Below, one piece after another: positions 1 through 8,341 of a stretch of 64,000 bases of DNA. Made by a program: the position numbers and the translations under genes. The stretch lies in assembly GCF_019049325.1 (NCBI RefSeq), contig NZ_JAGMUO010000060.1:66681-130680 (forward strand). The letters are read 5' to 3'. This stretch comes from Streptomyces sp. AC512_CC834. Lineage in GTDB: Bacteria; Actinomycetota; Actinomycetes; Streptomycetales; Streptomycetaceae. The notes under the pieces are model-generated. The model was not told the origin of the DNA. It saw only the letters and a list, made by a program, of their open reading frames with translations, and did not search any database. How positions within the stretch are numbered: the stretch's first letter is position 1; each line of letters opens with the position of its first letter.

Positions 1-136
1 CCGCACCCCATCGGCACCAGTCCGTCCGGCCCTCATCCGTCCGGCACCAGTCTGTCCGGCACGCATCCGCAGACGCCCGAGCCTGGTGGCAGCCGTGCCC
101 CGGACGCGTACGTGGTCGTGTGGGTGGGTGCGCATC

Positions 137-1528
137 ATGACGCCCTTCCATTCTCGGGCCCAGTCCCAGTCCCAGTCTCAGTCCCCGTCCCGGTTCCTCT
201 TGCCGTCCCCGTCAGCGGTGCGGTCTCCCTTTCGGGTCGGGGCACCGCCCCCGTCCTCGCCCCCCTTCCGGGGAAGGCCCCGGTCCCGGTGGGGGCCGTC
301 GGCGGCCCTGCCTCTCGTACCCGCCTGCGCCGGGCTCCTCGCGCTCGGCTGCCTCGCCTCGGTGCTGTGGTCGGGGTCCGTGCAGCGGTCCGTCGCGCTC
401 GCCTTCGGGGCCCTCGTCGTCCTCGGCGAGCTGACCCGGCGGACCGGTACCGAGGCCCGGGAGGCGGCTCCGCTCGGGGCCGCCGGAGCGCTGGCGTACG
501 CGCTGCTCGGGGACGTCGCCGGGCAGCCCACGCAGCACGGCGTCGCCCAGACCGTCACCGTCGTGCTCGCCGCCTCACTGCTCGGCAGCGTGCCCTACGT
601 CGCCCGCGGCAGCGGACCCGTCCTCGACCACCTGGCGCGGCGCGTGCTCACCGTCGCCTTCGCCGCCGTGTGCTTCCAGCCGCTGTTCAACCAGGGCGTC
701 TTCCACGACTGGAGCGGCCCCGCCTACGCGCTGCTGCTGATCGCGCTGCTCGCCCTGACCACGCTGTGCGACGCCGTGCTCGCCGCGGCACCCGCGCACG
801 CGCGCACCGGATGGCCCTTCGGCCCGCTATTGCGCGAGGAACTGCGGGGCATGGTCGGCATCACGTCCGCGGTGTGCGCGACCGGCGCGGTGATGGCGCT
901 CGCGGTGAGCGTCGCGGGACTGTGGGCGCTCCCCGTCTTCTCCGTCCCCCTGCTGCTCGCCCAGCTCTCCTACCGCCGGTACGCGGCCGTCCGGGCCACC
1001 TACCGGCAGACCATCGCCTCCCTGGCCCGCGCCACCGAGATCGCCGGGTACACCCCGGCCGGGCACGCCCGCCGCGTCGCCGAACTCGGCGTGGCAGTCG
1101 GGCGGGACCTGGGACTGTCCGGGGCCGAGCTGACCGTGCTGGAGTACGCGGCCCTCATGCACGACATCGGCCAGTTGAGCCTGGTCGACCCGGTACCGGC
1201 GGGAGCCACCGCCGCCCTGCCCGTCGCCGAACAGCGGCGGATCGCGCTGCTCGGCGGGGCCGTCGTCCGCCAGACCGGCGTCGACGCGGCGGTCGCGGTG
1301 GTGGTGGAGCGGCAGGCCGACCCCTGCCGGGAGCAGCCGGTCGCGGCGCGGATCGTCCGTGCCGTGAACGCGTACGAGGAGAAGACGCGGGACGCCGGAG
1401 CCGGCGGCGGCCTCGCGGCGCTCGAGGAACTGCGCCTGGCCACCGGGGGCGACTACGCTCCCGACGTCGTCGAAGCGCTGGCCCGAGTGCTTTCGCGAGG
1501 CAGTCTTACCGCGCCCGCGGCTGGGTAA
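137..1528 (+). CDS. Membrane-anchored HD-domain protein (degenerate HD-GYP-like)
   Basis: The N-terminal half has about six to eight hydrophobic segments (roughly residues 55-240). The C-terminal third is an HD-type phosphohydrolase domain with a GHARRVAEL helix and the metal-binding pair MHDIGQ (His342-Asp343). HD-GYP family helices are recognisable (ARIVRAVNAYEEK), but the GYP motif is not, so c-di-GMP hydrolysis cannot be assumed. The start is uncertain: the frame is open to the left window edge, GTG 86 and ATG 137 are both possible, and residues 8-20 are a Ser-Gln/Ser-Pro repeat encoded by tandem cagtcc-like units. Product class is fairly sure; substrate is unknown. Confidence 0.7.
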   Translation: MTPFHSRAQSQSQSQSPSRFLLPSPSAVRSPFRVGAPPPSSPPFRGRPRSRWGPSAALPLVPACAGLLALGCLASVLWSGSVQRSVALAFGALVVLGELTRRTGTEAREAAPLGAAGALAYALLGDVAGQPTQHGVAQTVTVVLAASLLGSVPYVARGSGPVLDHLARRVLTVAFAAVCFQPLFNQGVFHDWSGPAYALLLIALLALTTLCDAVLAAAPAHARTGWPFGPLLREELRGMVGITSAVCATGAVMALAVSVAGLWALPVFSVPLLLAQLSYRRYAAVRATYRQTIASLARATEIAGYTPAGHARRVAELGVAVGRDLGLSGAELTVLEYAALMHDIGQLSLVDPVPAGATAALPVAEQRRIALLGGAVVRQTGVDAAVAVVVERQADPCREQPVAARIVRAVNAYEEKTRDAGAGGGLAALEELRLATGGDYAPDVVEALARVLSRGSLTAPAAG

Positions 1529-1641
1529 CCCATGGGTAATGAGCGCCCTTACAGCCGTACGTGGTTTGATGCCCAGGAGAGGGTGTCCGGGGGCGCGAAA
1601 GGCACAGCCAGCCCACAGAACGGAACTGGCAGGCGGGAATC

Positions 1642-2622
1642 GTGAGGATCTTCGGCAAGGCACGGCACCGGCCCTCCGCCTCCTGGCGGCAGGCCACCGA
1701 CCGGGCGTTCACGCTGATCGGCGACGGTCGCTACGAGGACGCGGGCGCGCTGCTGACGCGGGCGGCCGACCTGGAGCCCTGGCTGTCGGAGTCCTGGTTC
1801 AACCTGGCCCTGCTGCACAAGTTCCGGCACGACTGGGAGCAGGCGAGGGCCGCCGGTCTGCGGGCCGTGGCACTGCTCGACCGGGACACCGGCGCGCCCG
1901 ACTGGTGGAACGTCGGCATCGCCGCCACCGCCCTCCAGGACTGGCCGCTGGCCCGCCGGGCCTGGCAGGCCTACGGGCTGCGCACCCCCGGGGGTGCCAC
2001 GGACGCCGGTGAGCCGCTCGGCATGGACCTCGGCAGCGCGGCCGTACGGCTGTCCCCGGAGGGCGAGGCCGAGGTCGTGTGGGGGCGGCGGCTCGACCCC
2101 GCCCGTGTCGAGGTGCTGTCCATCCCGCTGCCCTCCTCGGGGCGGCGCTGGGGCGAGGTCGTCCTGCACGACGGGGTGCCGCACGGGGAGCGGACGACCG
2201 GTGCGGGGCACTCCTACCCCGTCTTCGACGAGATCGAGCTGTGGGCGCCGTCGCCCGTGCCCACCTGGGTGGTCCTCCTGGAGGCCGCCACCGAGTCCGA
2301 CCGGGACGCCCTGGAGCAGTTGGCCGCCGACGCCGGGTTCGCCGCCGAGGACTGGTCGTCCTCGGTCCGGCTGCTGTGCCGGATGTGCTCGGAGTCCCGG
2401 ATGCCGTCCGACGAGGGCGAGGGCGAGCACCTCGACCCGCACGACCACAGCGAACCGGGTCACCCGGGTCCCCTGGGCCACCGCACCGACGGCCAGCTAT
2501 GGGTGCCCGAGCGGGAGTGCGGGGTGGCCGCGCCGGCCGCGCTGGTACGGGGGCTGCTGGACGGGTGGGTCGCGGACAGTCCGGACTCCCGTGATTGGCG
2601 GGACCTGGAAGAGGTCTGCTGA
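1642..2622 (+). CDS. TPR-containing hypothetical protein
   Basis: This 326-residue soluble protein starts at GTG. Residues 15-115 form two to three TPR-like helical pairs (RAFTLIGDGRYEDAGALL, then a paired repeat around WFNLALLHKFRHDW). The rest is an alpha/beta domain I do not recognise. A linker at about residues 250-285 is rich in Asp, Glu and His and follows a Cys pair (LLCRMCSES), which could bind metal. It lies 113 bp after the HD gene and 131 bp before def, all on the + strand. The function is unknown; the repeats suggest protein-protein contacts. Confidence 0.75.
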   Translation: MRIFGKARHRPSASWRQATDRAFTLIGDGRYEDAGALLTRAADLEPWLSESWFNLALLHKFRHDWEQARAAGLRAVALLDRDTGAPDWWNVGIAATALQDWPLARRAWQAYGLRTPGGATDAGEPLGMDLGSAAVRLSPEGEAEVVWGRRLDPARVEVLSIPLPSSGRRWGEVVLHDGVPHGERTTGAGHSYPVFDEIELWAPSPVPTWVVLLEAATESDRDALEQLAADAGFAAEDWSSSVRLLCRMCSESRMPSDEGEGEHLDPHDHSEPGHPGPLGHRTDGQLWVPERECGVAAPAALVRGLLDGWVADSPDSRDWRDLEEVC

Positions 2623-2633
2623 GCGGCCCCGTA

Positions 2634-2693
2634 GTCTTTGTCAGGACAGTCTTTGTCGGGACACTCTTCGTCCGGACAGTCTTTGTCAGGACG
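2634..2693 (+). repeat. Four tandem 15-bp units before def
   Basis: Four units of gtctttgtcaggaca follow each other at 2634, 2649, 2664 and 2679. Units 1 and 4 differ only at the last base and unit 3 is most diverged. They begin just after the TPR gene's stop codon and end 60 bp before the deformylase start, in its leader or promoter region. Function is unknown; the number of units may vary between strains. Confidence 0.85.
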
Positions 2694-2753
2694 TTCCAGC
2701 AGCAGTCACCATCAGCATCACCCCTGGTTGTACGAGGAAGGCATACGTCGGTC

Positions 2754-3404
2754 ATGGCCCAGCAGGACACCGATCAGCAGCGCACGGGCGTGCTCCCCGT
2801 GGACGACGACGGCTTCGTCGTCGACACCGAGGACTGCGAGGAGCGCGAGGCCGACTGGCGCGGGCGCGGCACCGCGCGTCCGATCACGGTGGTCGGCAAC
2901 CCGGTGCTGCACAAGGAGTGCGAGGACGTCACCGACTTCGGCGAGGAGTTCCAGCAGTTGGTGGCGGACATGTTCGCCAGCCAGCGCGCCGCCGAGGGCG
3001 TGGGCCTGGCCGCCAACCAGATCGGCGTCTCCAAGAAGGTCTTCGTCTACGACTGCCCCGACGACGAGGGCGCCCGTCACGCCGGCGTGGTCTGCAACCC
3101 GGTCCTCGTCGAACTGCCCGCCGACCGGCGCCGCCTGGACGACAGCAACGAGGGCTGCCTGTCCGTGCCGACCGCCTACGCGCCGCTCGCCCGCCCCGAC
3201 TACGCCGAGGTGACCGGGCAGGACGAGAAGGGCAACCCGGTCAAGGTCCGGGGCACCGGTTACTTCGCACGGTGTTTGCAGCACGAGACGGATCACCTGT
3301 ACGGGTACTTGTACATCGACCGGCTCTCCAAGCGCGAGCGCAAGGACGCGCTGCGGCAGATGGCCGAGAACGAGCCGCGTTACCCCGTGGTCCCGAACGA
3401 CTGA
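2754..3404 (+). CDS. def: Peptide deformylase
   Basis: This enzyme removes the formyl group from the N-terminal methionine of new proteins, using a metal ion in the cytosol. All three family motifs are present: GVGLAANQIG (about residues 83-92), EGCLS (about 133-137) with the Cys metal ligand, and QHETDH (His177 and His181 as metal ligands, Glu178 as catalyst). An extension of about 40 residues precedes the core domain, as is common in actinomycete deformylases. The ATG at 2754 follows a GAGGAAGG ribosome site. A longer reading from 2595 would translate the tandem repeat and is unlikely. A strong terminator follows at 3436. Streptomyces often carry several def genes, so which paralogue this is stays open. 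Confidence 0.95.
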   Translation: MAQQDTDQQRTGVLPVDDDGFVVDTEDCEEREADWRGRGTARPITVVGNPVLHKECEDVTDFGEEFQQLVADMFASQRAAEGVGLAANQIGVSKKVFVYDCPDDEGARHAGVVCNPVLVELPADRRRLDDSNEGCLSVPTAYAPLARPDYAEVTGQDEKGNPVKVRGTGYFARCLQHETDHLYGYLYIDRLSKRERKDALRQMAENEPRYPVVPND

Positions 3405-3435
3405 CACCGCATCACCGGTCACCCATCTCCCTTGC

Positions 3436-3476
3436 GCACGGCGCCCGTTCGGGTCTTCCCCGAACGGGCGCCGTGC
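3436..3476 (+). terminator. Perfect hairpin terminator after def
   Basis: An 18-bp perfect inverted repeat (arms 3436-3453 and 3459-3476) surrounds a 5-nt loop, 32 bp past the def stop. It isolates def from the terpene synthase operon. No T tract follows, as is usual in Streptomyces. Confidence 0.9.
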
Positions 3477-3676
3477 GTCTGTGCTCATCTGTGTGCGTCG
3501 TCTGCCGAAAGCTGCCACACAACAGGAGAATTCAGGCATCGGGGGGTAGTGAATGAAGCAAATCCGTTCCCAGAACGGTCAGTTGTGGTGCTGAATGGGA
3601 AGTGCGGGGATACGCAACGGCGCACGCCCCGCTCAGCGAGAGGAGTGCGCCACCGGCGGCTGAGAGGGGTTTGTTC

Positions 3677-4762
3677 GTGCATGCTTTCTCACACGGCACC
3701 ACAGCGACACCGACCGCGATCGCAGTACCGCCATCGCTCCGTCTTCCGGTGATCGAGGCGGCATTCCCCCGGCAACTGCACCCGTATTGGCCGAAGCTCC
3801 AGGAGAAGACGCGTACCTGGCTGCTGGAAAAACGGCTCATGCCGGCGGACAAGGTCGAGGAATATGCCGACGGCCTGTGCTACACGGACCTCATGGCGGG
3901 CTACTACCTGGGCGCCCCCGACGAGGTCATGCAGGCGATAGCCGACTACAGCGCGTGGTTCTTCGTCTGGGACGACCGGCACGACCGCGACATCGTCCAC
4001 GGCCGTTCCACCGCCTGGCGGCGACTGCGCGGCCGGCTGCACACGGCACTCGACTCACCCGGGGACCACCTGTACCACGAGGACACACTGGTGGCGGGGT
4101 TCGCCGACAGTGTGCGCCGGCTCTACGCCTTCCTGCCGGCGACCTGGAACGCCCGGTTCGCCCGGCACTTCCACGCGGTGATCGAGGCGTACGACCGGGA
4201 ATTCCACAACCGCACCCGCGGAATCGTGCCCGGCGTCGAGGAGTACCTCGAACTGCGCCGGCTCACCTTCGCGCACTGGATCTGGACCGACCTGCTGGAG
4301 CCGAGTTCGGGCTGCGCGCTTCCGGACGCCGTCCGGAAACACCCGGCATATCACCGGGCGGCGCTGTTGAGCCAGGAATTCGCCGCCTGGTACAACGACC
4401 TCTGCTCGCTGCCAAAGGAAATAGCGGGAGACGAGGTCCACAATCTCGGAATCAGTCTCATCACCCATCATTCACTCACCCTGGAAGAAGCCATAGGAGA
4501 AGTCAGGCGACGCGTCGAGGAATGCATCACCGAATTCCTCGCCGTCGAGCAGGATGCCTTACGGTTCGCCGACGAACTCGCCGACGGAACCGTACGCGGA
4601 AAGGAACTGAGCGGCGCCGTGCGGGCCAACGTCGGCAATATGCGGAACTGGTTCAGTTCCGTCTACTGGTTCCACCACGAGTCCGGCCGGTACATGGTCG
4701 ACAGTTGGGACGACCGGTCCACGCCCCCGTACGTCAACAACGAAGCGGCAGGTGAGAAATGA
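3677..4762 (+). CDS. cyc1: Epi-isozizaene synthase (sesquiterpene cyclase)
   Basis: This class I terpene synthase cyclises farnesyl diphosphate to epi-isozizaene, the albaflavenone precursor. At 361 residues from GTG 3677 (ribosome site GAGAGGGG), its metal motifs fall at the numbering known for the S. coelicolor enzyme: DDRHD at 99-103 and the NSE triad N240, S244, E248 in NDLCSLPKE. Aromatic residues such as the FFVW run before DDRHD shape the pocket. It overlaps the P450 gene by 4 nt (ATGA), so the pair is one operon. Leu295 is encoded by TTA (4559-4561), the rare codon read by bldA tRNA in Streptomyces, implying developmental control of translation. Codon use is locally less GC-rich than in neighbouring genes. 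Identity is very likely. Confidence 0.96.
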   Translation: MHAFSHGTTATPTAIAVPPSLRLPVIEAAFPRQLHPYWPKLQEKTRTWLLEKRLMPADKVEEYADGLCYTDLMAGYYLGAPDEVMQAIADYSAWFFVWDDRHDRDIVHGRSTAWRRLRGRLHTALDSPGDHLYHEDTLVAGFADSVRRLYAFLPATWNARFARHFHAVIEAYDREFHNRTRGIVPGVEEYLELRRLTFAHWIWTDLLEPSSGCALPDAVRKHPAYHRAALLSQEFAAWYNDLCSLPKEIAGDEVHNLGISLITHHSLTLEEAIGEVRRRVEECITEFLAVEQDALRFADELADGTVRGKELSGAVRANVGNMRNWFSSVYWFHHESGRYMVDSWDDRSTPPYVNNEAAGEK

Positions 4763-6135
4763 CCGTCGAGTCCGTCAACCCCGAGACCCGCACCCAAGTG
4801 GCACAGGAGCTGCGCGAGCCGCCCGTGGCGGGTGGCGGCGTGCCGCTGCTCGGTCACGGCTGGAGGCTGGCCCGCGACCCGCTGGCCTACATGTCCCAGT
4901 TGCGCGAGCACGGCGACGTCGTGCGCATCAAGCTCGGCCCGAAGACCGTCTACGCGGTCACGAACCCGGAGCTCACCGGCGCCCTGGCCCTGAGCCCCGA
5001 CTACCACATAGCCGGCCCGCTCTGGGAGTCGCTGGAGGGCCTGCTCGGCAAGGAGGGCGTGGCGACGGCCAACGGCCCGCTCCACCGCCGTCAGCGACGC
5101 ACCATCCAGCCCGCGTTCAAGCTCGACGCCATCCCCGCCTACGGGCCGATCATGGAGGAGGAGGCGCACGCGCTCACCGAGCGCTGGCAGCCGGGGCGGA
5201 CCGTCGACGCCACCTCGGAGTCCTTCCGGGTCGCCGTGCGCGTCGCGGCCCGCTGCCTGCTGCGCGGGCAGTACATGGACGAGCGGGCCGAGCGGCTGTG
5301 CGTCGCGCTCGCCACCGTCTTCCGGGGCATGTACCGGCGCATGGTGGTCCCGCTCGGACCGCTCTACCGGCTGCCGCTTCCGGCCAACCGAAAATTCAAC
5401 AGCGCGTTGGCCGATCTGCATCTGCTGGTCGACGAGATCATCGCCGAGCGCCGGGCATCCGGTCAAAAGCCGGACGATTTGCTCACGGCATTGCTGGAGG
5501 CGAAGGACGACAATGGCGACCCGATCGGGGAACAGGAGATCCACGACCAGGTCGTCGCGATACTCACCCCCGGCAGTGAAACCATCGCGTCCACGATCAT
5601 GTGGTTGCTGCAGGCACTTGCCGCTCACCCGGAACATGCCGACCGCATACGCGACGAAGTCGAAGCGGCCACCGGCGGTCGCCCCGTGGCATTCGAGGAT
5701 GTCCGGGGGCTCACGCACACCGGCAATGTCATCGTGGAGGCCATGCGTTTGCGCCCCGCCGTATGGGTATTGACGCGGCGCGCGGTGGCCGAGACCGAAC
5801 TCGGTGGCTATCGCATTCCGGCCGGGGCGGACATCATCTACAGTCCGTACGCAATCCAACGCGATGCGAAGTCGTACGCCGACAACCTGGAGTTCGACCC
5901 GGACCGGTGGCTCCCGGAACGCGCGAAGAATGTGCCGAAATACGCCATGAAGCCGTTCAGTGTGGGCAATCGGAAGTGCCCCAGTGACCACTTCTCGATG
6001 GCGCAGCTCACGCTGATCACGGCCGCGCTCGCCACGAAGTACCGCTTCGAGCAGGTGGCGGGCTCGAACGACGCGGTCCGGGTCGGCATCACCCTGCGTC
6101 CGCACGACCTGCTGGTCAGGCCCGTGGCCAGGTGA
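4759..6135 (+). CDS. cyp170A1: Albaflavenone monooxygenase, cytochrome P450 CYP170A1 type
   Basis: This P450 oxidises epi-isozizaene to albaflavenols and albaflavenone, acting directly after the upstream cyclase. Visible motifs are the I-helix segment ILTPGSETIAS, the ExxR motif EAMR, and the haem-binding loop FSVGNRKCP with Cys407 as thiolate ligand (Val replaces the usual second Gly). DDNGD at 250-254 matches the Asp-rich motif reported for the secondary farnesene synthase site of S. coelicolor CYP170A1. The ATG overlaps the cyclase stop, so translation is probably coupled. The gene ends 3 bp before the convergent nrdS gene. No ferredoxin gene is adjacent, so redox partners must come from elsewhere. 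Confidence 0.95.
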   Translation: MTVESVNPETRTQVAQELREPPVAGGGVPLLGHGWRLARDPLAYMSQLREHGDVVRIKLGPKTVYAVTNPELTGALALSPDYHIAGPLWESLEGLLGKEGVATANGPLHRRQRRTIQPAFKLDAIPAYGPIMEEEAHALTERWQPGRTVDATSESFRVAVRVAARCLLRGQYMDERAERLCVALATVFRGMYRRMVVPLGPLYRLPLPANRKFNSALADLHLLVDEIIAERRASGQKPDDLLTALLEAKDDNGDPIGEQEIHDQVVAILTPGSETIASTIMWLLQALAAHPEHADRIRDEVEAATGGRPVAFEDVRGLTHTGNVIVEAMRLRPAVWVLTRRAVAETELGGYRIPAGADIIYSPYAIQRDAKSYADNLEFDPDRWLPERAKNVPKYAMKPFSVGNRKCPSDHFSMAQLTLITAALATKYRFEQVAGSNDAVRVGITLRPHDLLVRPVAR

Positions 6136-6138
6136 CGT

Positions 6139-7107
6139 TCAGGCGGCGGCCCGAGGACCGCGGAAGGTGCGCCGGTAGGTGTGCGGGGTGGTGCCCAGGG
6201 TCCTGACGAACTGGTGCCTCAGGGCCGCCGCCGTACCGAAACCGGCGCGCCAGGCGATCGTGTCCATCGTCTCGTCCGTCGCCTCGAGGAGGTGTTGGGC
6301 CAGCAGGACGCGCTGGCGCAGGATCCAGCGGTAGGGCGTCGTGCCGGTCTCCTGCTGGAAGCGGCGGGCGAAGGTGCGCGGGGACATGTGCGCCCGGGCC
6401 GCGAGCTGCTCGACGGTGACCTCCTCGTCGAGGTGCTGCTCCATCCAGGCCAGCACCTCGCCGACCGTGTCGCAGGAGGAGCGCGGCAGCGGGCGTTCGA
6501 TGAACTGCGCCTGCCCGCCGTCCCGGTGCGGCGGTACGACCATGCGCCGGGCGATCTTGTTGGCGACCTCCGGGCCCTGCTCCTTGCGCACGATGTGCAG
6601 ACAGGCGTCGATGCCGGAGGCGGTCCCGGCGGAGGTGATCACCGGGTCCTCGTCGACGTAGAGCACGTCCGGCGCGACCCGGGCCCGCGGGTACTGCCGG
6701 CTCAGCTCGGCCGCGTGGTGCCAGTGCACCGCGCACCGCCGCCCGTCCAGGAGCCCGGCGGCGCCCAGCACGAAGACCCCGGAGCACACGCTCAGTACGC
6801 GCGCGCCCCGGTCCATTGCCCTGCGCAGGGCGTCCAGCAGCTCGGGCGGGTACTCCCGGCGGACGAACTCGCTGCCGGCCGGCACGGCGATCAGGTCGGC
6901 CTCGTCCAGCCGCTCGAGACCGTACGGCGTGGAGACGGTCAGCCCGCCGACGTGGGTACTCAGCTCGGGGCCCTCCGCGGAGACGACCGCGAAGTCGTAC
7001 CCGGGAAGGCCCTCGTCGCTCCGGTCGATGCCGAAGACCTCGCAGAGCACGCCGAGTTCAAAGGGATGCGCGCCGTCCAGCAGGACGGCGGCCACGTTCT
7101 GCAGCAT
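6139..7107 (-). CDS. nrdS: GlxA/AraC-family regulator, NrdS
   Basis: This 322-residue regulator has an N-terminal DJ-1/PfpI-like domain (about 1-180, with the nucleophile-elbow-like SVCSGVFVLGAAG) and a C-terminal AraC helix-turn-helix pair (about 215-315, including ARAHMSPRTFARRFQ and AWRAGFGTAAALRHQF). It is the third gene of nrdABS, the class Ia ribonucleotide reductase operon, which I recall from S. coelicolor studies with nrdS as an AraC-like gene. The 220-bp gap after nrdB holds an inverted repeat (7127-7165) and a small + strand ORF, so a separate promoter is also possible. Its target is not evident; its own leader is one candidate. Confidence 0.85.
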   Translation of the reverse strand: MLQNVAAVLLDGAHPFELGVLCEVFGIDRSDEGLPGYDFAVVSAEGPELSTHVGGLTVSTPYGLERLDEADLIAVPAGSEFVRREYPPELLDALRRAMDRGARVLSVCSGVFVLGAAGLLDGRRCAVHWHHAAELSRQYPRARVAPDVLYVDEDPVITSAGTASGIDACLHIVRKEQGPEVANKIARRMVVPPHRDGGQAQFIERPLPRSSCDTVGEVLAWMEQHLDEEVTVEQLAARAHMSPRTFARRFQQETGTTPYRWILRQRVLLAQHLLEATDETMDTIAWRAGFGTAAALRHQFVRTLGTTPHTYRRTFRGPRAAA

Positions 7108-7126
7108 GCCGCCAGTGTGCCTCGGA

Positions 7127-7165
7127 AGTGGCAGGAAATCGAGGCCTTACGGCAGTCCTGCCACT
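7127..7165. promoter_or_regulatory. Inverted repeat upstream of nrdS
   Basis: AGTGGCAGG (7127-7135) and CCTGCCACT (7157-7165) are perfect 9-bp mirror arms, 19-58 bp upstream of nrdS. TGGCAGGAAA resembles the AdpA box TGGCSNGWWY, and AdpA is a GlxA/AraC-type regulator like NrdS. It is a candidate operator (inference). Confidence 0.45.
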
Positions 7166-7199
7166 CCCGGTAAGGGTCATCCGGCGTGACAGTGGTGTC

Positions 7200-7415
7200 A
7201 TGACTGGAAACCAGATCGAAGCCCTTGTCGGAATGCTCGCGACCTTCGGACTCCTCGTCCTCATGGTCCTCCCCTCGATGATCGGCATCGTGCGCGAGAG
7301 GCGCATCGACCGGCAGATCAGGCAGGTTCAGAAGTCCTCGGACAGGTCCACGGTGCCCTCCACCGCCACCTGGTACGCAGAGGGGCGCCGCTCGAAGAAG
7401 TTGGTCAGCTCCTGA
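7200..7415 (+). CDS. Possible small membrane protein, 71 aa
   Basis: An ATG ORF, 92 bp from the divergent nrdS start, encodes one hydrophobic helix (about residues 8-30) followed by a basic, Arg/Gln-rich tail (RERRIDRQIRQVQKS). Its last 88 bp run antisense to the 3' end of nrdB. No good Shine-Dalgarno sequence is seen, and part of its third-position bias may come from nrdB on the other strand. The coding case rests on the single membrane segment with a cytoplasmic basic tail. It could be spurious. Confidence 0.4.
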   Translation: MTGNQIEALVGMLATFGLLVLMVLPSMIGIVRERRIDRQIRQVQKSSDRSTVPSTATWYAEGRRSKKLVSS

Positions 7416-8341
7416 ACGCCCTGCAGCTCCATGAACGAGAAGGGGTTCTCGGAGCCGTACACCGGGGCGAAGCCGAGACGCGTCAGACGCTGATCGGCCA
7501 CGCACTCCAGGTACTGCCGCATCGAGTCGGTGTTCATGCCCGGGAGGCCGTCACCGCACAGGTCGCGCGCGAACTGCAGCTCGGCCTCGACGGCCTCCCG
7601 CAGCATGTCGGTGACCTGCTCATTGAGCGCGTCGTCGAACAGCTCCGGCTCCTCCTTGCGCACGGTGTCGACGACGTCGAAGGCGAAGGACATGTGCATC
7701 GTCTCGTCCCGGAACACCCAGTTGGTGCCGGTGGCCAGGCCGTGCAGCAGGCCCCGGCTGCGGAACCAGTAGACGTAGGCGAAGGCGCCGTAGAAGAACA
7801 GACCCTCGATGCACGCGGCGAAGCAGATGAGGTTCAGCAGGAATCGACGCCGGTCGGCCTTGCTCTCCAGGCGGTCGATCGACTCGACCGAGTCCATCCA
7901 CTTGAAGCAGAACCCGGCCTTCTCACGGATCGAGGGGATGTTCTCCACGGCCGCGAAGGCCGCGTTGCGGTCCTGAGGGTCGGGCAGATAGGTGTCAAGG
8001 AGCGTCAGATAGAACTGGACGTGGACGGCCTCCTCGAAGAGCTGCCGCGACAGGTACAGCCGCGCCTCCGGGGAGTTGATGTGCTTGTAGAGCGTCAGCA
8101 CCAGGTTGTTCGCGACGATCGAGTCGCCGGTGGCGAAGAAGGCCACCAGCCGGCCGATCAGGTGCTGCTCCTCGGGGCTGAGCTTCGCCAGGTCGGTGAC
8201 GTCCGAGTGGAGGTCGACCTCCTCGACGTGCCAGGTGTTCTTGATGGCGTCCCGGTAGCGCTCGTAGAAGTCCGGGTAGCGCATGGGGCGGAGAGTCAGC
8301 TCGAAGCCGGGGTCGAGCAGGTTCTTCGTGGTGTCGGTCAT
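7328..8341 (-). CDS. nrdB: Class Ia ribonucleotide reductase, small (radical) subunit
   Basis: This subunit holds the di-iron centre and tyrosyl radical that start reduction of ribonucleotides to deoxyribonucleotides. Carboxylate/His ligand helices are visible (LFEEAVHVQFY and FRDETMHMSF), with the typical 337-residue ferritin-like helical body. The chosen ATG overlaps the nrdA stop as TAATG, so the two subunits are probably translationally coupled. A longer upstream frame would only be an antisense-type extension inside nrdA. The operon is read leftward behind the B12 riboswitch. Confidence 0.94.
   Translation of the reverse strand: MTDTTKNLLDPGFELTLRPMRYPDFYERYRDAIKNTWHVEEVDLHSDVTDLAKLSPEEQHLIGRLVAFFATGDSIVANNLVLTLYKHINSPEARLYLSRQLFEEAVHVQFYLTLLDTYLPDPQDRNAAFAAVENIPSIREKAGFCFKWMDSVESIDRLESKADRRRFLLNLICFAACIEGLFFYGAFAYVYWFRSRGLLHGLATGTNWVFRDETMHMSFAFDVVDTVRKEEPELFDDALNEQVTDMLREAVEAELQFARDLCGDGLPGMNTDSMRQYLECVADQRLTRLGFAPVYGSENPFSFMELQGVQELTNFFERRPSAYQVAVEGTVDLSEDF

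Noticed and set aside
1..136. Possible C-terminus of an upstream gene at the left edge
   Set aside because: Two copies of an imperfect cggcaccagtc-gtccggc repeat are present, but no frame shows a stop or a recognisable protein end before the HD gene.
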